Assembly (NCBI GenBank): GCA_038213615.1
Contig: JBBQSV010000015.1
Span: 1 to 20,827, forward strand
DNA from: JBBQSV01 sp038213615
GTDB taxonomy: Bacteria; Patescibacteriota; Saccharimonadia; Saccharimonadales; OMJO01
Length of the DNA stretch: 20,827 bases
Direction: 5' to 3'
The position numbers and the translations under genes were made by a program. A model generated the notes under the pieces. That model did not search any database. It had not been told where the DNA came from and was given only the letters and a program-made list of their open reading frames with translations. Below, piece after piece: positions 1 to 6,447 of the stretch. Every line of letters starts with the position of its first letter. Positions within the stretch are counted from its first letter, which is position 1.

Positions 1-68
1 CGCTGCATTCTGATAGCTAACATATCTGGGCTATTTTACAGATAAGCGCCCCTGTTGTCAACCATCTC

Positions 69-240
69 TAATACTTTTGCTGCCAAAAGTATCCAAAAAC
101 CACTGGGCTGGTTAGTTGACCTGATGTAGCGGCTTGTAAAACAAAACAACAGGCTGCGGAATCGCTTACGCTAAGTCCTCGCCTATTTAGTTGTTTTGTT
201 TACGCCGTTACTCAGTCAACTAACCAATGTCCAGACCCCT
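69..240. repeat. Large palindromic intergenic element
   Basis: Two arms, about 109-154 and 181-226, are reverse complements over most of their length. The outer blocks TGGTTAGTTGAC (109-120) and GTCAACTAACCA (215-226) match exactly. The middle blocks GTAAAACAAAACAAC (136-150) and GTTGTTTTGTTTAC (190-203) differ by one base, and AGGC (151-154) pairs with GCCT (181-184). The apex holds a small CTTA-CGC-TAAG hairpin. CTGG (103-106) and CCAG (231-234) extend the outer stem. Just to the left is a separate perfect hairpin, ATACTTTTG / CAAAAGTAT (71-79 and 84-92). The arrangement resembles long palindromic repeats dispersed in other bacterial genomes (from memory, not searched). No U-tract follows, so it is not a normal terminator. 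No protein is encoded. Confidence 0.75.
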
Positions 241-521
241 AAAAACTAGTCAGTTAAGTCAAGGCCTGGATACCCCCTTTCAAAAACACCTTTGCAGTAT
301 GGCTTTCAGGCAAAATTAAACCAGGCTCTGAAAAACCTAGGGAGCAAGTGAAGTGAGTATACCGTGATTCGAGGACATGCCTTTAGGCCGACTGTAAGGA
401 GTCCCGCAGAATCCGGATACGAACAAGTGAGTGACCATATTTGTTTTTCTGTTGCCTGTCGGCTTTTGGGTTCCGTTTTGCCGAATCAAAATGGAACAAA
501 ATTGCTTCTTGGAAAGCAGAA
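241..521. other. Noncoding stretch downstream of rnc
   Basis: I see no convincing gene here. A plus-strand reading frame opens at a GTG at 364 but runs antisense into rnc and has no recognisable content. One hairpin is clear: an 11-bp stem with a single G-U pair on the plus strand (470-480 with 487-497, loop CCGAAT). It lies about 25 bases past the rnc stop and could end or stabilise the rnc message, but neither side has a proper U-tract. A small GCC-GACA-GGC hairpin lies just beyond it on the minus strand. The block around 340-440 looks as if it could be structured, but I recognise no RNA family in it. Confidence 0.4.
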
Positions 522-1223
522 TTACTGGGGTTTAAGATCAGTTAGAGCGGCTTCGGCGGCCACGACCTGGCCAGCCTGTTTGCTGGGTCCGGTACCTTGG
601 CCAAGTAGCTTATCGCCTACAAAAACACCTACCGTAAACACTTTGTCGTGGTCCGGGCCTTCTTCGCTCAATACCCGATAAACTGGGGTGGATCCCTGGG
701 TACTCTGAACGGTTTCTTGCAATTGAGATTTGGGGTCTAGCCATGATCCGTCATTCAAAATATCCTGGAACGTTGCCAATACACTGGCTGTAATAAACTT
801 CTTGGCGGCCTCGTATCCCTGATCTAGATAAATGGCGCCTACTACGGCCTCGTAACAATTGGCTAGTATCTGGGCGCGGGCGCGGGCTGTGCCGCGCTTT
901 TCGCCCCGGCTGAGTCGCAGTAGTGGCTCGAACTCATAACGACTGGCAGCCGCACTGATGCTTTCTGTCCGCACCAAAGAACTGCGCCAGTTGGTCAATA
1001 TGCCTTCTGGTTCGCTGTGGTTGGCATATAGATATTCGGTAACCACCAGTTCCAAAACGGCATCGCCCAAAAACTCCAGCCGTTCATTGTGCTCTTTGAC
1101 GGTCTTTTTATGCTCGTTCACATACGAACGGTGGGTAAAAGCTGTTACCAACAGATCCGTGCTAGCAAAACTAACCCCTAGTTTGGTTTTTGCAAAATCC
1201 TGATAAACGCTCACTGGCTGCAT
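522..1223 (-). CDS. rnc: Ribonuclease III
   Basis: Double-strand-specific endoribonuclease for rRNA precursors and structured mRNAs, 233 residues, the usual bacterial length. The N-terminal catalytic domain carries the signature NERLEFLGD (46-54) with the acidic residues E47, E50 and D54. The second metal-binding segment reads LANCYEAVVGAIYLD: the Glu (E125) is present, but Asn122 stands where E. coli has Asp114. The C-terminal double-stranded-RNA-binding domain starts near residue 162 (DPKSQLQE) and ends with the typical A-A-x-x-A-L helix. ATG start at 1223, 2 bases after the stop of the upstream NUDIX gene, so it is the last gene of the rpmF-nusB-NUDIX-rnc operon. I have the impression that the Asn occurs in other CPR RNase III proteins, but cannot check this. 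Confidence 0.95.
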   Translation of the reverse strand: MQPVSVYQDFAKTKLGVSFASTDLLVTAFTHRSYVNEHKKTVKEHNERLEFLGDAVLELVVTEYLYANHSEPEGILTNWRSSLVRTESISAAASRYEFEPLLRLSRGEKRGTARARAQILANCYEAVVGAIYLDQGYEAAKKFITASVLATFQDILNDGSWLDPKSQLQETVQSTQGSTPVYRVLSEEGPDHDKVFTVGVFVGDKLLGQGTGPSKQAGQVVAAEAALTDLKPQ

Positions 1224-1225
1224 GA

Positions 1226-1720
1226 CTAGGCTGACTCCCTGATCTTTTTCATACCCAGCAATATAAGTTTGCTGATATCATCATATTCAATCTTGTCGAC
1301 GGCCTCGGTGGCAGCAAACCATTTGATACCGTTCATCCAATCTTCTTTGGTGATGTCATTAGTGTCGCCCTGGGCTTCGATTAAAAAGATGTCCGTAGTC
1401 ATTAGAACCAGAGTATGTTGGCGGCGATAACGAAAATTGATCTTGCCCAGCCAAGCGTCCATGCGTATTTCTTTGAGCCCAGTCTCTTCTTTAGTTTCGC
1501 GAGCAGCAGTTTCTTTCGAAGTTTCGCCTTCTTCTATGTGGCCCTTTGGTATGGTCCAGCGGTCTTTGGCGTCCTGAATCAGCAGAATCTCAACACCCTT
1601 GGTGTCAGGATTGCGCCGATAAACCACACCACCGGCGGTGGGTTCACGCACAACCTCGCTGATCGCCGGACGACGAGCAACGAACTTGCGGAATCCTTGT
1701 ACTGGTTTAGGTCTTTTCAT
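1226..1720 (-). CDS. NUDIX hydrolase
   Basis: NUDIX-fold pyrophosphohydrolase that would cleave a nucleoside diphosphate linked to another group; the substrate cannot be read from sequence. The NUDIX box is perfect: GHIEEGETSKETAARETKEE followed by TGL fits GX5EX7REUXEEXGU with all catalytic glutamates. The segment WTIPKGHIEEGE is typical of MutT/Ap4A-type members. The reading frame stays open to 1825, but that long form overlaps nusB heavily. I chose the ATG at 1720 (MKRPKPVQGF), just inside the nusB end; an ATG at 1729 is equally possible, and neither has a strong ribosome-binding site. It lies between nusB and rnc, which suggests a housekeeping role (pool cleaning or RNA-linked), but this is inference. 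Confidence 0.85.
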   Translation of the reverse strand: MKRPKPVQGFRKFVARRPAISEVVREPTAGGVVYRRNPDTKGVEILLIQDAKDRWTIPKGHIEEGETSKETAARETKEETGLKEIRMDAWLGKINFRYRRQHTLVLMTTDIFLIEAQGDTNDITKEDWMNGIKWFAATEAVDKIEYDDISKLILLGMKKIRESA

Positions 1721-2183
1721 GGGGGTCATCTTTCTGGATACTAGTTTTATTGGATTTAGCTTCGATTTGCCTGAGAAGCGTGCCCAACACTCCGTTGATA
1801 AACTTGCTAGAATTATCACCGCCAAAGGCTTTGGCTAGTTCTACGGCCTCGTTAATAACTACTTTTGGGGGTACATCCTGCCCGTACAGCAGTTCGTAGG
1901 CACCCATGTGCAATACCATGCGGTCCATTCGGGCAATTTGCGCCATTGGCCAATCTGGGGCAATGGGTTGCAGTAGTTCGTCTAACTCAACGTGCTTGGC
2001 ATCCACACCAGCGACTAGCTGTTTGACGAACTCGGGGTCATCCACCATCTTGTTGTAGCGATGGATATTGCGAGCTAGAACCGTAGCTAGCTTAAAGCTT
2101 TTATCGTCGCAGTCACGTCTAAAATCTTGTTCGTACAAGGTTTGCAAGGCGATAATGCGACCAAGATGACGATTCGAGGCCAT
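1707..2183 (-). CDS. nusB: Transcription antitermination factor NusB
   Basis: Small all-helical RNA-binding protein that, with S10 (NusE), binds boxA RNA and supports rRNA antitermination. It has 158 residues, close to the usual 130-160. The start RHLGRIIALQTLYEQDF matches the RxxA(L)Q-LYxxD opening of the family. The C-terminal half has the conserved run with the ELLYGQDVPPKVVINEAVEL segment and FGGDNSSKFINGVLG, the most diagnostic part of NusB. The last residues form a charged tail that overlaps the start of the NUDIX gene. It lies 43 bases downstream of rpmF in the same orientation, so co-transcription with ribosomal protein L32 is likely. Confidence 0.93.
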   Translation of the reverse strand: MASNRHLGRIIALQTLYEQDFRRDCDDKSFKLATVLARNIHRYNKMVDDPEFVKQLVAGVDAKHVELDELLQPIAPDWPMAQIARMDRMVLHMGAYELLYGQDVPPKVVINEAVELAKAFGGDNSSKFINGVLGTLLRQIEAKSNKTSIQKDDPHEKT

Positions 2184-2226
2184 AATTGTTAAATTCCTTT
2201 ACCTACCAGTATACGTTAACAACTGG

Positions 2227-2415
2227 TTATTTTTTGGCTTTTTTGGTCTTTTTGACTGGTTTTACTTCGGCCGACAACTTCTTGCCAGATTCTTTGCGAG
2301 TGGTGAATACCTTGGTCGGTGACTTGGCATTTACAGCACGAGCCAGTTTGAGCACCAAGTGGCTACGGCGTGTACCGGTGCGGCGCGGGCTAGTTCGTTT
2401 TTTGGGTTTACCCAT
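2227..2415 (-). CDS. rpmF: 50S ribosomal protein L32
   Basis: Structural protein of the large ribosomal subunit, 62 residues and strongly basic. The N-terminus MGKPKKRTSPRRTGTRRSH matches the L32 signature (PKRRTSxxRRxxRRSH). The zinc-binding cysteines of some L32 proteins are absent, so this is the cysteine-free form. The tail is unusually lysine-rich (KPVKKTKKAKK). A ribosome-binding site (AAAAGGA) lies 9 bases before the ATG, and a strong promoter lies at 2462-2490. First gene of the operon leading into nusB, the NUDIX gene and rnc. Confidence 0.88.
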   Translation of the reverse strand: MGKPKKRTSPRRTGTRRSHLVLKLARAVNAKSPTKVFTTRKESGKKLSAEVKPVKKTKKAKK

Positions 2416-2461
2416 AAAAAATAGTCCTTTTCTCTTGAATTAACTGCTAAATATTAACCCG

Positions 2462-2490
2462 ATTATACCTGTAAAGCCCATAAATTTCAA
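2462..2490 (-). promoter_or_regulatory. Sigma-70-type promoter for rpmF-nusB-NUDIX-rnc
   Basis: On the minus strand, TTGAAA (2485-2490), a 17-base spacer and a perfect TATAAT (2462-2467) stand about 46 bases before the rpmF start codon. It is arranged back-to-back with the promoter of the 2540 gene. Confidence 0.8.
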
Positions 2491-2502
2491 TGCAAAAAAC
2501 CA

Positions 2503-2532
2503 TTGACATCTAGTTAATGTTTATGTTATAAT
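2503..2532 (+). promoter_or_regulatory. Near-consensus promoter of the 2540 gene, leaderless type
   Basis: A perfect TTGACA (2503-2508), an 18-base spacer and a perfect TATAAT (2527-2532). The ATG of the gene is at 2540, only 7 bases after the -10 box, so transcription should begin at or next to the A of the start codon. No Shine-Dalgarno sequence could be transcribed. Confidence 0.8.
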
Positions 2533-2539
2533 ACTGCTC

Positions 2540-2992
2540 ATGAGTAAACAATTAAGTAATTCAAGACGTCCGGCTCCCTATGATCCTCGTATTGAGTTAC
2601 GGAGTATGCGTCGAGCCGAGCAAGAACCCATCAAAGAAGTGGTGAACCCTAAAAGAAGTGGGCGAAGCATAGCCGCATTTGTGGTCGGTGCTGCAGTTGT
2701 ATTAACAGGCGCTGTAGAAAACCTTACAGATGCATTGGTACATAAGGCCCAGGTTTGTGTTGTAGCACCCCCAGCTAGTGATGGCTACGCTTTTGCCAGT
2801 GCTAGCCTTGCTAAGGATGCCTTGGTCGATCAAGGTGTTTGGGTAGATACGGTAGCTGAAGTAACTCCTTTTGTTATAAACACTGGTGATACCGTCTGCG
2901 GGACCAAGTTTGAAGGTGTCCCGATACTTTCTGGCCTAGAAGACGCCCTAAACATTGGCAATTCTGATATCCACGGTCCCAAAAAGCCCTAA
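2540..2992 (+). CDS. Small membrane-anchored hypothetical protein
   Basis: I do not recognise this 150-residue protein. A basic N-terminal region of about 42 residues (PAPYDPRIELRSMRRAEQEP, then KRSGR) is followed by one hydrophobic segment, about 43-62 (SIAAFVVGAAVVLTGAVENL), and a mildly acidic C-terminal part of about 85 residues. This predicts a single-pass inner-membrane protein with an outside C-terminus containing two cysteines (in AQVCVV and DTVCGT) that could form a disulfide. It is expressed from its own strong promoter, apparently without a leader, and ends with its own terminator. Its stop codon overlaps that of the convergent leuS. Its isolation between two housekeeping operons gives no clue to function. 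Confidence 0.75.
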   Translation: MSKQLSNSRRPAPYDPRIELRSMRRAEQEPIKEVVNPKRSGRSIAAFVVGAAVVLTGAVENLTDALVHKAQVCVVAPPASDGYAFASASLAKDALVDQGVWVDTVAEVTPFVINTGDTVCGTKFEGVPILSGLEDALNIGNSDIHGPKKP

Positions 2993-5874
2993 ACTACAAA
3001 ATTGATTAATTTCTGGGGTACGTAAATTGTTTTACGTACCTCTTTTTTGTCTAGATATTTAGCTACGTTTTCGTCGGCTTTGGCCAGTTTAACCAAGTCT
3101 TCTTCGCTAGCATCAGTATTGGCCTGAACATTAGCCCGGACCTTGCCATTTACCTGCACAACAATCGTCATGCTGTCGCTGACAATGTATTGTTTATCGT
3201 ACTGTGGCCAGTGGTCCACCTGCACACTGTCACCGTGGCCCAGATCGTGCCACAGCTCCTCGGCGGTGTGTGGCGCAAAAGGCGCTACCAGGCTAACCAA
3301 ACTATCTAATGCGAATTGCCAATCGGCCTTATCGCCAAAGCCCTTGGTCTTTAGCTTGTACAAATCATTGGTGCACTGCATCAGTGCAGCAATGGCGGTG
3401 TTGTACTTTTGCTGATCTAGATCGTCTGTAACTTTTTGGATGGTGCGGTGGATAGTTTTTAGTACATCGGTAGATTCGCTCTTGCTACCTTCTTTGGCAT
3501 CCAAAAATTCACCGGTGAGGGCCCAGATGCGCGACAAGAACCGGTACGCACCCGGCACACCCTGCGGATCCCAACGAGTCCAGAGTTCTAGTGGTGCGGC
3601 GAACATCAAATAGGTTCGCAGTGCATCGGCACCATAACCTTGATTGATAATATCCCGCGGATCAATAACTACACCCTTGGACTTAGAAAAGAACGATCCA
3701 TCCGAATTAACCACCTTGCCATTAAACAAAAACTTTTTGAATGGTTCTGGATTATCCACTAGACCTTTTTTGTTAAAGAATCGCGTAATAAACCGCGCGT
3801 AAATCATATGCGCCGTGGCGTGATCGGCACCGTTATAAAAGTCTATGGGCATCCATTTATTGACCACTTTACTGTCAAAGATCTCTTTGTCATTCTGCCC
3901 GTCAAAGTAGCGCAGCATGTACCAACTGCTGTCTATGTAAGTGTCCAGGGTATCGGTTTCGCGCTCGCCCGGTTTGCCGCAAGTGGGGCAGTCGGCCTTG
4001 ACCCAATCTGTTGCCCTAGCCAAAGCACTACGACCATCGCCACTTGGCTGAAAGTCAGTCAACTCTGGCAAAACGACTGGCAAATCCTTGTCTGGCACTA
4101 GCACCGGTCCGTGGTCTGGACAGTAAATTATAGGTATGGGTGCACCCCAGTAGCGTTGGCGGCTGACACTCCAGTCCCGCATCTTGAAGTTAACTTTTTC
4201 GCTAGCGACACCCGTCTTCATTAGGTCGACAACCATATTCTCTCTAGCATCCCAACTAAAAAGACCGTCGTATTTTCCAGAATTGATTAGCCGCCCCTCT
4301 GTGACCATTGACTGTGCGATACCTTCTGCTATCTCGTATATCTGTTTAGCACCAGCACCTACGCAAAGTCTGGATACCTCTGCACGGCTAACCCATTTTA
4401 GTTCTTGTTGACCTTGCTCTTCTTGGCTAACTTCGACTTTTGTCATTGAACCCAGTTCGACAAGAACAGTATGAACATAGGCGATACGGTTTTCTTTTTT
4501 GTGCTGCGCAAAGAACTCGGATGACAGGACTTGGTCGAAGGTTTTTGTTGACCTAATGTCTGTATATCCTGATTCTTCGACAAGTTCTCGGCGTATGGCC
4601 TGTTCTGGTGATTCACCCCCATCTATACCGCCCATTACCGGCGACCAAAAATCACTCCCTACTGGCTTAGCTATCAAAAAATTGTCTTCTTTGGGATGCT
4701 TTACGACCCCGCACACTACCTCTCTTGAAACAATTGGAGCATCATCACGATGATCGTTATCAGTGTGTACAAAGCGCCCAGCAATTACTTGCCTGATTGG
4801 CAAGTCAAACTTGTTGGCAAATTCATAGTCACGCTCGTCATGTGCTGGCACGGCCATGATTGCCCCAGTGCCGTAGCCCATCAACACATAGTCGGCAATC
4901 CAGATGGGGACCTTTTGGTCGTTGGCCGGATTTATAGCGTAGCCGCCAGTGAATACGCCGGTCTTTTGCTTTTCGGCCTGGCGCTCTACATCACTCTTTC
5001 TCTGAGCCTGTTTTACATAGGTCTCGACCGCTGTCTTTTGTGACTGAGTCGTGATCGAATCTACCAATGGATGTTCTGGTGCCAGCACCAAAAAGGTAGC
5101 GCCAAACAAAGTGTCTGGGCGGGTAGTGAATACCTTGACCACTTTTTTGCTACCATCAACTGCAAAGTCAACCTCGGCGCCGACCGATTTGCCGATCCAG
5201 TTCTTTTGGGCCAGCTTGACGCTCTCTGTCCAATCCAAATCATCAGTAGCCTCCAATAATTCATCGGCATAATCGGTAATTTTAAAGAACCACTGTTTGA
5301 CCTCGCGCTTGGCCACTTCTGGGTCTTCTGGACTATCATGACGCCAACACTTGCCATCAATCACTTGCTCGTTAGCCAGTACGGTCTGACATTTTGTGCA
5401 CCACCATTGCATGCGGCTATCTTGGTACGCCAGTCCGTCACGGTACATCTGGCTAAAGATCCACTGTGTCCATTTGTAATACTCGGGGGTATGAGTGGCA
5501 ATCTCTTTGCTCCAGTCGTTGCTCCAACCCATAGCTTTGTACTGTTTATGATAATTGGGGATGATGGTAGCCATAGACTGTTGTGGTGATACGCCGGCCT
5601 TGATGGCGTAATTTTCTGCCGGTAAGCCAAAGCTATCCCAGCCCACCGGGTGATAACTTTCGTAACCCTGCTGGCGTTTGAACCGAGCCAGTACATCACT
5701 GATGGTGTAGTTCATAGCGTGGCCAATGTGTATGCCGGCCCCACTGGGGTAATTGAACATACTCATAGAAATATACTTGGGCTTGTTGCTGTCTAGGTCA
5801 GCTTTATAAGTCTGGTGATCATCCCAGTACTTTTGCCACTTGGGCTCTATTTCTTTTGGATTATAGCGACGCAT
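2989..5874 (-). CDS. leuS: Leucyl-tRNA synthetase with an inserted NUDIX domain
   Basis: Class Ia synthetase that charges tRNA-Leu and edits mischarged products. It has 961 residues from the ATG at 5874, chosen because GGAG lies 8 bases upstream; a GTG at 5883 has no usable site. In order: HIGH at 49-52; a Cys-rich zinc knuckle (C159, C162, C176); the CP1 editing domain with TTRPDT (250-255) and HDERDYEF (345-352); a complete NUDIX domain at about 363-523; the return to LeuRS at INSGKYDGL; RDWSVSRQRYWG; a second cysteine pair (C629, C632); SSWYMLRY; the KMSKS loop, here FFSKS (728-732); and the C-terminal anticodon-binding and leucine-specific domains. The editing residues look intact. The insertion replaces the short linker found in E. 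coli and Thermus LeuRS. The stop overlaps that of the 2540 gene tail-to-tail. Confidence 0.95.
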   Translation of the reverse strand: MRRYNPKEIEPKWQKYWDDHQTYKADLDSNKPKYISMSMFNYPSGAGIHIGHAMNYTISDVLARFKRQQGYESYHPVGWDSFGLPAENYAIKAGVSPQQSMATIIPNYHKQYKAMGWSNDWSKEIATHTPEYYKWTQWIFSQMYRDGLAYQDSRMQWWCTKCQTVLANEQVIDGKCWRHDSPEDPEVAKREVKQWFFKITDYADELLEATDDLDWTESVKLAQKNWIGKSVGAEVDFAVDGSKKVVKVFTTRPDTLFGATFLVLAPEHPLVDSITTQSQKTAVETYVKQAQRKSDVERQAEKQKTGVFTGGYAINPANDQKVPIWIADYVLMGYGTGAIMAVPAHDERDYEFANKFDLPIRQVIAGRFVHTDNDHRDDAPIVSREVVCGVVKHPKEDNFLIAKPVGSDFWSPVMGGIDGGESPEQAIRRELVEESGYTDIRSTKTFDQVLSSEFFAQHKKENRIAYVHTVLVELGSMTKVEVSQEEQGQQELKWVSRAEVSRLCVGAGAKQIYEIAEGIAQSMVTEGRLINSGKYDGLFSWDARENMVVDLMKTGVASEKVNFKMRDWSVSRQRYWGAPIPIIYCPDHGPVLVPDKDLPVVLPELTDFQPSGDGRSALARATDWVKADCPTCGKPGERETDTLDTYIDSSWYMLRYFDGQNDKEIFDSKVVNKWMPIDFYNGADHATAHMIYARFITRFFNKKGLVDNPEPFKKFLFNGKVVNSDGSFFSKSKGVVIDPRDIINQGYGADALRTYLMFAAPLELWTRWDPQGVPGAYRFLSRIWALTGEFLDAKEGSKSESTDVLKTIHRTIQKVTDDLDQQKYNTAIAALMQCTNDLYKLKTKGFGDKADWQFALDSLVSLVAPFAPHTAEELWHDLGHGDSVQVDHWPQYDKQYIVSDSMTIVVQVNGKVRANVQANTDASEEDLVKLAKADENVAKYLDKKEVRKTIYVPQKLINFVV
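3017..3048 (+). terminator. Rho-independent terminator inside the leuS 3' end
   Basis: Perfect 10-bp stem GGTACGTAAA / TTTACGTACC (3017-3026 and 3031-3040), loop TTGT, then TCTTTTTT. The U-tract is on the plus strand, so it ends the 2540 transcript. The same bases encode the last residues of LeuRS (around KTIYVPQ) on the minus strand. Confidence 0.85.
4306..4788 (-). other. NUDIX domain inserted in LeuRS
   Basis: Sub-feature of leuS, residues about 363-523. Hallmarks are SREVVCGVVKHPKEDNFLI as the first strands, WSPVMGGIDGGE, a NUDIX box with every consensus position filled (G415, E421, R429, E430, E433, E434, G436), and a C-terminal part ending near VSRAEVSRLC. The residues on both sides (KFDLPIRQVI and INSGKYDGL) are adjacent in ordinary LeuRS apart from a short loop, so this is a clean insertion in frame and not a misassembly. 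Because the box is intact, catalytic activity is plausible; the substrate is unknown. Confidence 0.9.
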
Positions 5875-5934
5875 AATTAACACTCCGGTAGTTGTATTGC
5901 CTACATTATACCTCTTTGACCCCTAAAATAAACT

Positions 5935-6426
5935 CTAGCCGGCCTTGTATTCCATTAACTGGTCCCAGGTATAGCGATGGGATTCTGGCAATCTAAATAT
6001 CTGCATTTGTTTTGAGGTAAGCCAAACTACATCGTGTTTTGCCTTTTCGTCGGAGGATACTTTTTCATGCTCGCCGTTCTGAAGTTCAAAATACAAACAG
6101 TTAAAGTGGCCATGCCGATTCTCATTTTTGGGCACATGAAAGAACTTAGAATGAACTTTGCCAAAGTCTTTAACCAATTTTGGTGTTAGATAGCCAGTTT
6201 CTTCACGTATCTCGGCAATGGCCGCTTGTTCGGCTGTTTGACCCTTTTCTATACCACCCGTTATTAGAGTTTCCCAGTCAACCGTCTTCCATTTTAATCC
6301 CATGTACTCGTTCTTTGACCAGTGTTTGACGATGGCAGTTATGGCTTGACGTTCTACAAACGGCAAACCATTGTGCACCGCCCCAGGCTCGGTAGTTTGG
6401 ATAAATATTGGCTCATCTTTTGTCAT
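5935..6426 (-). CDS. Stand-alone NUDIX-fold protein upstream of leuS
   Basis: NUDIX-fold protein of 163 residues. The box segment is GGIEKGQTAEQAAIAEIREE then TGY. The acidic core EIREE is kept, but the first consensus Glu is Gln and the consensus Arg of REUXEE is Ala. Other recognisable segments are GLPFVERQAITAIVKHWS near the N-terminus and FHVPKNENRHGHFNCLYFEL in the middle. From memory these resemble the NUDIX domain carried inside LeuRS of other CPR bacteria; this was not checked. The gene ends 60 bases before leuS in the same orientation, so co-transcription is likely. TAGAAT lies 6 bases before the ATG and no good ribosome-binding site is visible, so it may also be leaderless. Hydrolase activity is uncertain with the altered box. 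Confidence 0.85.
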   Translation of the reverse strand: MTKDEPIFIQTTEPGAVHNGLPFVERQAITAIVKHWSKNEYMGLKWKTVDWETLITGGIEKGQTAEQAAIAEIREETGYLTPKLVKDFGKVHSKFFHVPKNENRHGHFNCLYFELQNGEHEKVSSDEKAKHDVVWLTSKQMQIFRLPESHRYTWDQLMEYKAG

Positions 6427-6447
6427 GTAATAATTCTACCTTACTGC

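Noticed and set aside
1..521. RNase P RNA, SRP RNA or tmRNA at the left end
   Set aside because: None of the conserved core sequences of these RNAs could be found on either strand.
364..681. Plus-strand reading frame of 105 codons after the palindromic element
   Set aside because: More than 40 percent of it is antisense to the well-supported rnc, it begins with GTG without a ribosome-binding site, and its product has no recognisable features.
1730..1825. N-terminal extension of the NUDIX gene at 1226
   Set aside because: It would overlap nusB by more than 100 bases, and the conserved domain begins well after the internal ATG codons.
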